A stretch of DNA of 64,000 nt from positions 992,001-1,056,000 of the forward strand of contig JAFFSR010000240.1 in the NCBI GenBank assembly GCA_017163975.1, written 5' to 3'. Positions 47,506 through 58,659 of the stretch are shown here, piece by piece. The translations under genes were made by a program, and so were the position numbers. The notes below the pieces were generated by a model. The model was not told the origin of the DNA, searched no databases, and saw nothing but the letters and a program-made list of their open reading frames with translations. This DNA is from Anastatus disparis. Taxonomy: Eukaryota > Arthropoda > Insecta > Hymenoptera > Eupelmidae. Numbering within the stretch: position 1 is the stretch's first letter; the number at the start of each line of letters is the position of its first letter.

Positions 47506-49688
47506 TCATTTTTCAATTATGAAAACTAGTATAGATAATAAATACCCTACAATAAGATAGAAAAATATAATATGATTAATATTTGGAATTTCCTCCAAGT
47601 TATCGAGTAACAAAGATAAATCTAAAAATGATTTTAAATTTGGGTAATGACGTTTGAATGCATAGATACCATCGCTAACCCATTTCTTATTAAATCCGAA
47701 TTCCCACACTGATAGACCTTTAAGGGCAATACATTCTTTGAACAAGCAAAATGCGTTATTATACCTAAGAAGAAATCATTGATAGTCCAGAGCGCTCTCG
47801 TTTCAGACAAGCGCCCTGCGATCTCGTATCTACGAGCCCCTTCCTCTTGTGCTTAAGAGCGTATAGCTCTTAGAGCCCCAAAACACAGAAACAGTTCTTG
47901 AAAATTTAGATAACGGCTTTCTTACACTGTAAGAAAAACGCCATCTAACGTAAGACGGCGGCGCTCCCGCTTAAGAGCTATACGCTCTTACAGCGAGAGA
48001 GGCGCATTCTTAGGTTTCAGAAAGCGGTGTACCCAGTCGTAAGACCGATGCGCATACGTTAAAGAGAAAATCGCGCTTAAAGGTCTATCAGTGCATAATT
48101 GATGCATCCATTCTCCAACCTTGTAAGCAAGTGGTGAATGTCTAGAGAACAGCATTATGTGGAAACCAGGATAAACAAATTCATCTGTTGCACTAAGAAT
48201 CCAGCCGTTTTTTGGATTTGAATATTTCAATATTAGTTCATCATTTACTATTGTAAATACTAAACACAGATTAACATCATTTACAGTCAAAATTTTTCTT
48301 ACACACTCGCCATCAAATGCTACTACACTTGTTTTTTTAAACAAACTATAAACTCCAATAGCCTGCAGGGTATCTTTTGCCAAAGTATCCATGGTCAAAT
48401 GTATCCCTGAATCAACAATGTCAGCAAAAGTTTTCAGATTTTTAAACTTGAATTCTGTAAATGTTACATTTAATAGATCTTCCAAAAAATACATTGAAAA
48501 TATCAAAGATATACATGTTAGAAACAAAAATAAAATTTTCTCAATACGTGTTTTTGGTAAAACAGTTGTAGATACACCGAATAGTAATAACGTAATAATT
48601 AAAGTAGAAAAAAATTCACTCTTATAATCAGATAATTGCACTAAAACAGTGAATATGGTAATAATTCCAATAGTAATGCCAATAACAATCATTCAATTCC
48701 ATGGAAAGTGATCTTAGAAATAACCATACTGTTTAATTAACAAATCTAGTGAGAGATGGGAATAATCATAAATTGGTAACCATTTTTCACGTATATTTGA
48801 TCCAAGAAACATATCTACATAAAAATTAGGATAATCAAGCTCCTTTTTAGGAAATCTGTGATCTTTTGACATATTTATAGTAAAATTCATTATTTTGGAT
48901 ATAGTTTTCAATCTTGAAAATGCTATACCAATTATACTGTCCCAATAATTTGTACCCTTAAAATTTCGACGATATCCTAAATAAAAAGCAGTCTGGTAAA
49001 GAGCTGTTACATTAAAAGTATATCCATGTAAATTTTTCAGTTTATTGCAAAACAATATAGTGTTTTCTGATATATGATGGTTACTATTGATAAAAGTGAA
49101 CGGATTATATTCGTGTATTAAAATTTCAGTACTGTTAGTTAAGATTGATGTATTCAAGTTAATGACGGATAAATCTTCATTAATTATTTCTATGATTGAA
49201 ACATACAAAAAGTTCATTGACCATAAGTACTTAAAAACAAAATCCAATTCATGGGAATGACCATTTTTATTTTTCAAAATGATTAAACAATAAGGTCTTG
49301 GTTTGTTATATGAATAATGATCTAGCAAAGAAAAATACTTTTTGAAATTTTGTGTATTTTTTCCAAGATCAGAAGAATCGATAAAAATAATATTCAATAA
49401 CGTGTTTCTTAAATCCAATACTAACATATCCTCATAATAATATTTTGTTTGATTGAATGTTTCTGTTAAAAAAACTATAAAAGTCGGAACTTCATTCATT
49501 ATTTCTTGAATAAATAATGCATCTAAGGGTCCAAGTGACTTCGGTGACGAAGTTATAAATGTGACTTGTTTTAAATTTAGACTTTTCATCAGTATCCTGC
49601 TTACTTGCTTAGTCCAATTAATTTCAGTAGAACTAATAAGGTTAAGATTAAAAATTATAAACAATACTTGTAAAATGCACATATTCAT
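47506..49688 (-). pseudogene. Divergent ionotropic receptor (IR), copy A, disrupted
   Basis: It would encode a chemosensory ligand-gated channel of the iGluR-like IR family. The frame starts at 49688 with a signal peptide (CILQVLFIIFNLNLI) and an N-terminal/S1 region of about 320 residues. It continues, in the same frame but across TAA (48714-48716) and TGA (48693-48695), into a first membrane segment (IVIGITIGIITIFTVLV), a pore/second segment (ILFLFLTCISLIFSMYF), and S2 starting KNLKTFADIVDSGIHL. After GEWMHQL, a MITE (47707-48093) is inserted. The frame resumes as WEFGFNKKWVSDG and ends with the third membrane segment (IIFFYLIVGYLLSILVFIIE). The last TGA stands where copy B has Trp. Family assignment is from topology and motifs. 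Confidence 0.82.
47707..48093. mobile_element. 387-bp CACTG-ended MITE inside IR copy A
   Basis: Inverted ends CACTGATAGACCTTTAAG and CTTAAAGGTCTATCAGTG, with a CA duplication (47705-47706, 48094-48095). Copy B shows the empty site: AATTCCCATAATTTATG at about 52078. The inside has two hairpins of the TAAGAGC..GCTCTTA type. CACTR ends with a 2-bp duplication fit the CMC (CACTA/Mirage-like) group. Confidence 0.88.
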
Positions 49689-50560
49689 ATTGGTTTTTCA
49701 AATACACAGATAATTTTATTTCATTTAAAAAAATTAACACTGTAGTTTTCAATAGATACTTATCAATAATTTTATAATGTAACGTTAATATTTATTGATT
49801 TTTGTTAATACTTTTAAATTTAACTCAGAAACGAAGGTCATATTTCTATTTTATCGAAACTTATGTTAACTAATAACAGTAAATTTTTACAAATACAATG
49901 TATTTCAAATTTTTAAACTGAATGATTTAAAAAAAAATAACTTTTCTTGAAATATCATTGGCTGCGTTTGTTTGAAGTCATGCTAATACTATCATTTTTA
50001 ATAATTCATGCATGAATATATTTACCTTATATAAAAAAAAATTTCCAACTAAGTGTCACCGTTTATCGATTTATTTTAATACAGCACTGAAACCATATTT
50101 GACATGCACGGAAACATGAAAATATATTTGCTTACTTTTTCTATTTTTCGTACAAAAATTCTTTATTGATAATCATTGTATTTGAATTTCTTGAAATTAC
50201 ATAATTATTATACAAAAATACAGTACTAATTACAGTGTTAATTTCACTTATTAATTCTCATAATTTCAATGATTTTTACTCTAATCAATTTTAAAATTGA
50301 TTTATTTTATTCCATAATAATGCGATGATTTCACTGGATTTCATGTGATTCAAAATAGATTACAGAAGAAGAGGGTGGTCAATGATTTCAAGGAGTAAAT
50401 GGTTTTCGAATTATTCATTGCCCTACTTACTGTCAAATCTCTCGTGAGATCTCACCTGAGATCTCACATGAGATCTCATGCAACAAAGTTCATAAAAATT
50501 CAGAGTCCGATAATTACTAAAAATTTATAAGTCCCTACTATGAAAATGAATTTTTTTTTC
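49689..50560. other. 5' flank of IR copy A, shared with copies B and C
   Basis: Contains the duplicated stretch TTTGAAGTCATGCTAATACT..GTCACCGTTTATCGATTTATTTTAATAC, also found near 56390-56500 and 56800. It also has three GTGAGATCTCAC-type palindromes at 50449-50480. Promoter function is possible but not shown. Confidence 0.55.
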
Positions 50561-51030
50561 CTAGACGTTCTATAACAATCTAGTTCATTAAAAATTAATA
50601 ACTTAACAACTTCTATTTTTTACTTTACGTGGCAAAGACAAAATCAGATAAACGTTGAAAATTTCCAATTTCCTAGTTTAAGAATTAATTTAAGAATTTT
50701 AGTAATGTAAATCTTCTATTAGAATTTATTCATAGTTATTAAATAAAACAATCTTATTTAATAATTAAAATTTATGCAATCAGCACTTATACTGCATATA
50801 TCAAATGATACAGCTTTTAAAGGATTATTCTGCCTTCATCTTACATGATTTGATCGTTACGTGACTTTTTAGGTAGTACATCAATTGGAGCACCTGCAAA
50901 TCTACCCCTGCATTGCATTGAGACATATACACGTATACTAATAGTAAAAATAAAAATTAATCGGTCATTTGGCATGTAGTAACACTTATTCTTTAAGCTA
51001 TATACAATTACGAATACGAAATTATGTCCA
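50561..51030. other. Junction between duplicated units
   Basis: AT-rich; no match to the other copy was recognised and there is no gene. Confidence 0.45.
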
Positions 51031-51887
51031 ATGAATAAAGGAAAGTAAAAGAAAAAAGGACAAAAAATTGAAAAATAGCGATGAAGCGAATCGTTATGGG
51101 TTTTAACTTCGACTGTACAGATTAAAATCGGATTTTTAATTCATATCAGTTTATATTAATTTGGTTAAATAATTATTGTAAAAAGATAGTCAACAATGTT
51201 TTATATTAAAAGAAATTCTTTGCCAATTCAGATTATGTATTTCAATACAAACTAAAGAGAAATCTCAAACGCATTAATTAATGAAATTACTAGTAACTTT
51301 ACGCTGCCTTTGAATAAGATATATAAAAAATCTGCATCTGATAATATTTATAATCATACAATAAGTTTTAAAAATATCATTTATAAAATATACAAGATTT
51401 ATGAATATTAACTTAAATAAAATACTTTTTGAAAAATTTCATTACAATCAATTAAAATAATTCGACCATTCAAGATTCATAAGAAATGACTTTTTTCACG
51501 AATACTATTTTTTCAAAATGAATATGAATATTATTAAAAAGATAGAAGACATCGTTACAAATAATCCTTTCAAATTCCATAAAATTATTTAACTAAGAAT
51601 CATAATAACGAAAATAGTGATTTTAAAGACAAAACGGTATTTGCACAATAAAGTAAAATATTTTATAGGATGTTAGCTAATTTATTTTGCACATACAATA
51701 ATACAAACTTCAAATTACATTATCACAATAAGATTTCAATTTTAAGTTCGCAATCAAGTATTTCATAAGACATTAAAACGTGTGATCATAATGTTTTAAT
51801 CGGTAATACAAGTGCAATACATTACATAATAACTAAGAATAAAGATTACTGGTATATTTATTACTATAACTTTCAATTCGAATGCTT
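51031..51887. repeat. 3' flank of IR copy B, matching 45500-46530
   Basis: Colinear with copy A (GCGATGAAGCGAATCGTTATGGGTTTTAAC at 51079; AATTCAGATTATGTATTTCAAT at 51220). It lacks the hAT MITE, so it serves as the empty site. Confidence 0.75.
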
Positions 51888-52248
51888 GAACCATTTTTCA
51901 GTTATGAAAACTAGTATAGATAATACATATCCTAACATAAGATAAAAGAATACGATATTATTAACATTTGGAATTTCTTCCGACTTCTCATCCAACGAAG
52001 ATGGTAGTAATACGTAAGCTTGATAATGACGTTTATATTCAGCATGACCTTCGCGAACCCATTTCTTGTTAAATCCAAATTCCCATAATTTATGTATCCA
52101 TTCTCCAACCTAATAAGCAAGTGGTGAATGTGCTGAGAATACCATTTGTAAGAAACTAGAATAAACGAGTTCATCCGGTGCATTAAGAATCCAGCCGTTT
52201 TTTGGATTTGAATACTTCAATATAAGTTCATCACTTATTATTCTAAGT
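51888..52248 (-). pseudogene. Ionotropic receptor copy B, 3' remnant
   Basis: The minus strand gives SDELILKYSNPKNGWILNAPDEL, HSPLAY, then an in-frame TAG, VGEWIHKLWEFGFNKKWV, and the last membrane segment ending SILVFITEKWFKHS. It is clearly paralogous to copy A and shows the uninterrupted join that in A is split by the CACTG MITE. Everything 5' of this part is gone: a retroposon (52264-53299) and foldback DNA follow. Dead. Confidence 0.82.
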
Positions 52249-52263
52249 ACTATACATATGTTA

Positions 52264-53299
52264 TACGCAGGGAGACAAATGTCTTTGGGCCTAGCGATCC
52301 CACGTACCCGAGCTGAGTGAATGGTATACGGAGTGTGTGGATGGAAGTGAGGGTGGTAATGTTTGAATACGCAGGGGGACTACACAGTCCATGGGCCTAG
52401 CAACCCCACGTACCCGAGCTGAATGAATGATAAACTGGATGTGTGGATGAAAGTATGGATGAAAATGTGTGAATACGCAGGGGGACTGAAAAGTCCTTGG
52501 GCTCAGCGACCCCACGTACCCGAGCTAAGTGAATGGTGAATTGAGTGTGTGGATAAAGGAGAGGATGGAGATGTTTGCACACGCAGGGGGACTGCACAGT
52601 CCTTGGGCCTAGCAAACCCACGTACCCGAGCTGAGTGAGTGAATGGTATACTGAATGTGTGGATGGAAGCGTGCGAAAGAATGTACGAATACGCAGGGGG
52701 ACTGCATAGTCCATGGGCCTAGCGACCCCACGTGCCCGAGCTGAGTGAGTGAGTGATATACTGGATGTGTGGGTGAATGAGAGGATGGAAATGTGTGAAT
52801 ACGCAGGGTGACTGAAAAGTCCTTGGGCTTAGCGACCCCACGTACCCGAGCTAAGTGCGAATGGAGGAGTGAAAGGAAGGATGACAGGCAAATGTATGCA
52901 TGTTTGGACGTATGAATGGACACGGCCTAGTGCCTGGACGGACGGACGAGACGAGTGACAATGGACAAGACCGCAGCGTGAAGTAATGCTAACGCAGTCC
53001 CACGCTGCGGCTCTGAACGGTGGACGTTACGGATCCCTCCCCGTGTAAGTGAGGCATTTTCTTGCTTCTCTTCCGCGGCCAGGGTGAAGGGGGTTTAGAC
53101 GGTCTCTGCCTGTGGATGCCTCGAGGGCGAATGCGAACCTACCAGGTTTCTTTCTCCCTCCAGGCTGACGCAGCGTCAGAATCCCGTCACACCAGTGACG
53201 CGCACTGCAGTTGGGGTGATCCAGCTGCAGCCCACGTCGCTGTAGGTCTGATAGCAGATTTACCCGTTTTTTCACCACCAAAAAAAAAAAAAAAAAAAA
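52264..53299 (+). mobile_element. Poly-A retroposon with six tandem 5' monomers
   Basis: Perfect 15-bp target duplication ACTATACATATGTTA (52249-52263 and 53300-53314), a terminal run of about 20 A, and much higher GC than its surroundings. The first 590 bp are six monomers of 104-110 bp starting ACGCAGGG at 52265, 52369, 52475, 52581, 52691 and 52801. Each carries GGACTG..CAGTCC-type hairpins and CCCACGTACCCGAGCT. A unique 3' region of about 430 bp has a long hairpin (CCGCAGCGTG..CACGCTGCGG near 52971-53010). No reverse transcriptase is encoded. It looks like a non-autonomous derivative of a LINE whose 5' UTR is made of promoter monomers. Confidence 0.9.
52265..52857. repeat. Tandem array, six 104-110-bp monomers
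   Basis: GC-rich monomers forming the 5' half of the retroposon. The conserved blocks are ACGCAGGGGGACTG and TGGGCCTAGCGACCCCACGT; the spacers vary by small indels. Confidence 0.9.
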
Positions 53300-53314
53300 A
53301 CTATACATATGTTA

Positions 53315-53584
53315 AGGGTATGGTTTCACGCTACTTTACCGATCGAAAATTATAATTTTATAAAATTAAAATTTTTGAAAAAACTATACATCGGAATGAG
53401 TTTTTCTTTTATAGATCACTTCATTTAATTTCGATGAAGGGCGGAAACTCTAAAAATTAGCGGAAAAAAGCGTTAATCGAAGATAATTAGAAAAACAAAT
53501 TTCTCAGTTCGAAAAAATCAAATTTCTCAAAAACCGTGTTTCGTAGGGAAATTTCCTATTCAGGATCATTTTATTTTTGAAAAA
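53315..53584. other. Left extension of large foldback
   Basis: Starts GGGTATGGTTTCACGC, directly after a TTAA-containing target duplication. It contains two similar halves with GATCA..TTTCAATGAAGGGCGAAAACT-type segments. It has no counterpart at the right end of the foldback. Confidence 0.4.
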
Positions 53585-54177
53585 TGAAGGGCGAAAACTT
53601 GGTTTGATAAATCATATCGCAAAAAAGCAAAATTACATTTTTCTAAAAAGATGCGATCAGCTGTAAGAATACAATGGCCGTGCAAGAAGCCATGTTTCAT
53701 AGTTGGCATCAATGCTAATGTATAGTTTGGTAAGCGCCAACTTCAAATTCGAATTTTAAATGTAAATTGAATTTGTCTTATATGTACAATTTCTACAAAT
53801 AAACACTTTTTCAACATAAAACTGTTTTATTTTATTTAAAACATAAATATGTAAAAAATTTAATATTATAAGAGAGAACAATATAGTTTACATTATTTGC
53901 GAACTCATTATTTTTTTTTAAATTTTCATTATAGCAAAATAAGTAATTTATTCGTTTCTTTGCTTGAAACAAAATATTTATTGAATGACTTTATTGAATT
54001 AGCGAAACTTTGGCATATCCTAACCTTTTTAGAATGAAAATGTTTTCAAAAGCGAATAATAAGGATTACTTAATTTTATTGATAATTATGGTCTTTGAAA
54101 AATAAACAGTCATAAGTAATTTTATTAAGATAAGACTGAAAAAACGTGAGAAAAATCACTTAATTTTTTTAATCTTA

Positions 54178-54841
54178 CAAGGAGAGTGTTTCACCTTCGG
54201 GTCACCGTTTTTGCTCAAATTTTGGGAATGTTTTCTAGATGCAGAAATATGAAGAAAGCCAAAATTTTAGAGGCCAACGCTCAATATTTCCCTAGTTACA
54301 GGCCATCGAAGAAAATTACTAAAAAAGTTACTAGATTTTCAAATGCTTATAGTTCCTCAGGATTATTAGCTAGAAGCTTAAACCTTTTTTTAAATGAAAG
54401 CTGAGCTCAAATTCTTTTGAAATAGCACCTATACCATCTCAAAATATTATTTTTTCCCAAAGTTAGAGCGTAATAAAGATTGAACCCAATTTTAGCTTTT
54501 ATTATTAATTAATGTTTTAAACAAAAAATTCAGGTCCAATCTTTATTACGCTCTAACTTTGGGAAAAAATAATATTTTGAGATGGTATAGGTGCTATTTT
54601 GAAAGGATTTGAGCTCAGCTTTCATTTAAAAAAAGGTTTAAGCTTCTAGCTCATAATGCTGAGGAACTATAAGCGTTTGAAAATCTAGTAACTTTTTTAG
54701 TGATTTTCTTCGATGGCCTGTAACTAGGGAAATATTGAGCGTTGGCCTCTAAAATTTTGGCTTTCTTCATATTCCTGCATCTAGAAAATATTCCCAAAAT
54801 TTGAGCGAAAACGGTGACCCGAAGTCGAAACACTCTCCTTG
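54178..54841. mobile_element. 664-bp foldback MITE, TTA duplication, CAAGGAGAG ends
   Basis: CAAGGAGAGTGTTTC..GAAACACTCTCCTTG bordered by TTA (54175-54177, 54842-54844). The arms are almost perfectly complementary around 54505. It is the same family as 17400-18112 (shared ATGAAGAAAGCC and AACGCTCAAT segments) but younger judging by arm identity. It is nested in the larger foldback. Confidence 0.92.
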
Positions 54842-55284
54842 TTAGTGTAATGAGTATAAAATAAAATTCATAATATTATTTTTGAAAAATTTGTAGAAAT
54901 CTATTTTTCAAATTCATTATTTTCCTAATATTTATTTTTTTATTCGGAATTTAAATTTTACATTCGTGTTATATATAGATTTATCAATCAAACGTAAATA
55001 TAAAATAATAGAAATGATTTGGAAATATATTTTTTTTGACAAAATTTTTTTAAAGATAAATGAACAAGACTCTTCGTGAAACACGAACTGCAAAAAAACT
55101 TTCTTTTATTTGACAAAGAATTCAATTTGGTAGAAATGAATGATTAGTTTTTGAATTTTGTAAATAAATTAGATCATAAATAAATGTACATGTTGAACCT
55201 TAAAACTTCAATTTTATTTATGCATTATAATACTTATCATTTTAATTAAATGTTATTTTTTTAAAAAACTGTAAAGGACTATGA

Positions 55285-55440
55285 AAAAAAATAAATAATC
55301 GTAAATAAATGTGAATAATTGTAAAAAAAATAAATAAATGTAAATAACTGTAAATAAATATAAACAACTGTATATTTATAGTTATTTACAGTTATTTACA
55401 GTTAGTAACACTTATTTACAATTATTTCCAGAAATTTTTT
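55285..55440. repeat. TAAATAACTG minisatellite palindrome
   Basis: GTAAATAACT/GTAAATAAAT units followed by the inverted AGTTATTTAC units. Confidence 0.75.
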
Positions 55441-56036
55441 CCATATGGGCTTATCTTAATAAAATTATTTACAACTGTTTATTTTTAAAGAACGATAATA
55501 TAAAATAATATTTGATGAGATTATATTATATAATAAAATTATATTAGCAATAAAATTAAGTAATCCTTATCATTCGCTTTTCAAAACATATTTTCATTCT
55601 AAATAGGTTAAGATATGCCTAAGTTTCGTTAATTCAATAAAGTTATTCAAAAAATATTTTGTTTCAAGCAAAGAAACAAATAAATTACTTATTTTGCTAT
55701 AATGAAAATTAAAAAAAAATAATGAGTTCGCAAATGATGTAAACTATATTGTTCTCTCTTATAATATTAAATTTTTTTACATATTTATGTTTTAAATAAA
55801 ATAAAACAGTTTTATGCTGAAAAAATGTTTATTTGTAGAAATTGTAAATATAAAACAAATTCAATATACATTTAAAATTCGAATTTGAAGTTGGCGCGTA
55901 CCAAACTATACATTAGCATTGATGCCAACTATGGAACATGGCTTCTTGCACGGCCATTGTATTCTTACAGCTGATCGCATCTTTTTAGAAAAATGTAATT
56001 TTGCTTTTTTGCGATATGATTTATCAAACCAAGTTT

Positions 56037-57446
56037 AACATGTTTCTTTTACAATTATGTAGATAATTGAAAAATTTTTTTAATTTCTCATTGAAAAATT
56101 GACGCTGTAGTTTTCAATAAATACTTATTAACAATTTTTTCAATTTGATAATAATATGTATCGATGTTCGTTAGTATTATGAAATAGAACTTAGAATATA
56201 CCGTTGCACCGGTTCAGGGTAAACTAAAAAAACTCATAATGAAGGTCGTATTCTTATTCGAAAGTTATGTTACATGAAATGAATAATAGCGAATATTTAC
56301 AAATATAATGTGTTTCAAATTTTTAAACTGAATAATTTTATAGAAAATAAATTCTATTGAAACGTCATTGGTTGACTTACTTTGAAGTCATGCTAATACT
56401 ATTATATTTAATATTTCATGTATGAATATATTTACCTCATATACAAATAAATTTCCACATAAATGTCACCGCTTATCGATTTATTTTAATACAACACTGA
56501 AACTCTCATTTCGTATGCACGGAAACATAATAATATTATAGTTACTTACTATTTCTATTTTTGTATAAAAAATAAGAGTTTTCCCGCTAAGCATGTTACA
56601 TTTTTACTTTCTATCTTATGAAATTAATTCTTTATTGATATTATGTTTGAATTTCTTGAAATTTGAAGAAGCTTATATATTTTTATTTATAGAAGATATA
56701 AAAAAAATACATTTTATAATAGCAATTCCGATTAAAATAAATTTTTATTGTTAAACGTTATATCCCACACAGCATGAAAGGATAGAAAAAAAATTTCCAA
56801 CTTAGTGTTACCGCACATCAATTTATTTTATAACTATAGTTAAAAAAAGTCAATGGATACTATATGTATACACTGAAACTTTTATCTTATATGCACGAAA
56901 ACATGAAAATATAGTATCCATTGACTTTTTATTTTTCTTGCGTAAAAAATAAAAGCTAATTGAAAGTAAAATTCATATTTTTGAAAATCGTTATATTTAT
57001 TAATTCAAAATATTCTATAACCGCTGAGTATGTTACATTTATCCTTTATCACATTTTAAAATAAATTTTTTATTAAGTTTAATTATGTTCAGATTTCCTG
57101 GAATTCGAAGAAATATTAATCATTATTTTAATAGTCGCCAATTATTCCGAGAAACTAGTCACTTAAAAAAGAGTTACAAACGGTTACAGATTGCAAGTGA
57201 TTGCAATCGACTTCTCTTAATCATTTTCTTGATTCCTAAAATGTGAACAAAGATGATTTCGATTAATTTAAATTATTTTATGTGATTACAAACTCAATGA
57301 TTTCAATGATTCGCACAATAATCAAAGATGTTAATTATAAATGAATTTTTTCAAGTCATAATGTATGCCATAAATTTTGTAGTTCTATCGTTCAGTCAGA
57401 AATAGTAAAATTTAAATTTATATAATCATGATTTAGATGATTTTAA
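56037..57446. repeat. 5' flanks of IR copies B and C
   Basis: 56090-56560 matches the flank of copy A at 49730-50150. 56780-57120 is a further diverged repeat of the 56470-56690 part. No receptor coding sequence remains between them. Confidence 0.7.
56844..56930. repeat. Perfect 21-bp inverted repeat
   Basis: AAAAAGTCAATGGATACTAT+A at 56844-56864 is exactly inverted at 56910-56930, inside a flank that in the other copies has no such hairpin. Confidence 0.9.
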
Positions 57447-57629
57447 AATAAAAATATTTTTTTTTTTTTTAATTTTTTTAAATTCTTTATTTTGAGTCAC
57501 ATCCCCCTTGATGGGTATTAGCGACTTGGAAATTTGTACATTACAATATATATATAACATAGATTTACATGGTATAAGTATACTTTTTATTTTACATACA
57601 TTCTAGAGAATATTGTACTTGATATTTGA

Positions 57630-57917
57630 TTACAGTAAGTGTCTTATTTTTATTTTGTCTATAAATTGAATTACTTTAGAACATTGGTTTGCACTGTTTA
57701 GGATATCATTTAGATTGTTTTTTAGTTTTAGTTTTTTTCTTGTTTTTTGGTATTTAGGACAATTTATAAGTATGTGTTGTACACTTATCTCTTCTTGGCA
57801 CAAGTCACATTTTTCTTTATTTTCTTTAGTTGTGATGTGATGGTGAGTAAGTTTTGTGTGTCCTATGCGTAGTCTACTAACTAGTACTTGGTCTTTTCTA
57901 TTGTATTTTGTAGTCAT
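57630..57917 (-). pseudogene. LINE ORF2 C-terminus with CCHC motif
   Basis: VSRLRIGHTKLTHHH, then CDLCQEEISVQHILINCPKY: a Cys-Cys-His-Cys motif typical for the C-terminus of RNase H-bearing or related insect LINEs. It is separated from the upstream parts by stops in the region 57918-58165, where most of an RNase H domain would be expected but only a remnant is visible. Confidence 0.8.
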
Positions 57918-58165
57918 ATTGTTTTCGTATACGTTGGGTAAATGTCCATTAGTTTGTAATAGTTTTCTTTGTTTAATTGGTGTTGTGTGTTGATGTGTTC
58001 GAGTTGTTTTGGTTCTTTGGTGTGTTGTTTTATTTTGTGTGGGGAGTTAATGGGGTCTTGTGTGTAGTGTATTAGTATGTGGTCTTTTTTTTCGTGTAGT
58101 ATATTTCTTAAAATTCTGGTTGTTGCTTCTGTTTCTGGGTTGGTAGTTGGCTTTGTGTTACTTTC

Positions 58166-58618
58166 TTATTGGTGTACTTTAATGATAATTTTTTCCTCTA
58201 TTTGTGTTGTGGCTTCTATTGTTTTGAGAATTGTGATGTCGAGTGCAGATTGTAGTGTGGTCCATTTTGGAAATTTTAACAAAATTTTTTCGTTTGTGGA
58301 TATTGATGCTGCAGATCCGATTGAGTTCTTTTCATGGGAGATGGCCATATCGATGATTTTCTGGTTGAGGTGAGTGTTTTCTGGTTTTGTTCTGCAGTTG
58401 TTTTCGTCAGTTGTGATCCATGGTTGTAATGATTCTATTGGTTTGTAGTAGACTGTGGGAGTGTGCATTTTTAATTCCTTAAGGTATTTGTTTACTCGGT
58501 GGTAAAAAGGTTGATTGTACTTGTATTTTGTTGGTTTATTTACAGTTATTTTGTTTAATAGCCCGAATGCTTGATTGTTTGGGGTTGTCATTAGTCTAAC
58601 TGCATATTTTAGTGTCAT
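58166..58618 (-). pseudogene. LINE ORF2 segment after the reverse transcriptase
   Basis: Continues the polymerase C-terminal region (LRRKKMTLKYAVRLMTTPNNQAFGLL) and the linker towards RNase H; it ends at a TAA after KIIIKVHQ. A frameshift near 58690 (one G missing in GCCTTGGGGCATAC) separates it from the reverse transcriptase frame. The canonical TDGS of RNase H is not seen. Confidence 0.75.
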
Positions 58619-58659
58619 CTTTTTTCTTCTAAGGTCTAATGGTATTATGTAGCATTCGC

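Larger units (their letters stand above)
45481..50600. repeat. Duplicated segment, copy A (carries IR pseudogene A)
   Basis: The left part (GCGATGAAACGAATCGATATGGGTTTTAAC at 45547) matches 51079 onward. The receptor 3' end (47500-47760) matches 51895-52090. The 5' flank (49730-50150) matches 56090-56560, and 50255-50545 matches 63095-63380. Colinear order in the same orientation indicates tandem duplication, now heavily diverged. Confidence 0.8.
53585..56036. mobile_element. Large foldback with about 550-bp arms
   Basis: The left arm (about 53585-54133) is inverted at about 55447-56036. Shared landmarks: TTTGATAAATCATATCGCAA, ATGCGATCAGCTGTAAGAAT, CAACTTCAAATTCGAATTTT and ATTTGCGAACTCATTATTTT. 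The interior holds the nested TTA-flanked foldback and a GTAAATAACT minisatellite palindrome (55290-55440). No coding sequence. The right end stops abruptly at ACCAAGTT, so it is probably truncated. Confidence 0.82.

Noticed and set aside
48391..48627. Plus-strand frame within the receptor
   Set aside because: Antisense to the receptor membrane region.
52291..52923. Overlapping minus-strand frames in the GC-rich region
   Set aside because: They arise from the 104-110-bp monomers of the retroposon and have no independent coding character.
54186..54833. Two identical small frames on opposite strands
   Set aside because: They are the two arms of the same foldback MITE.
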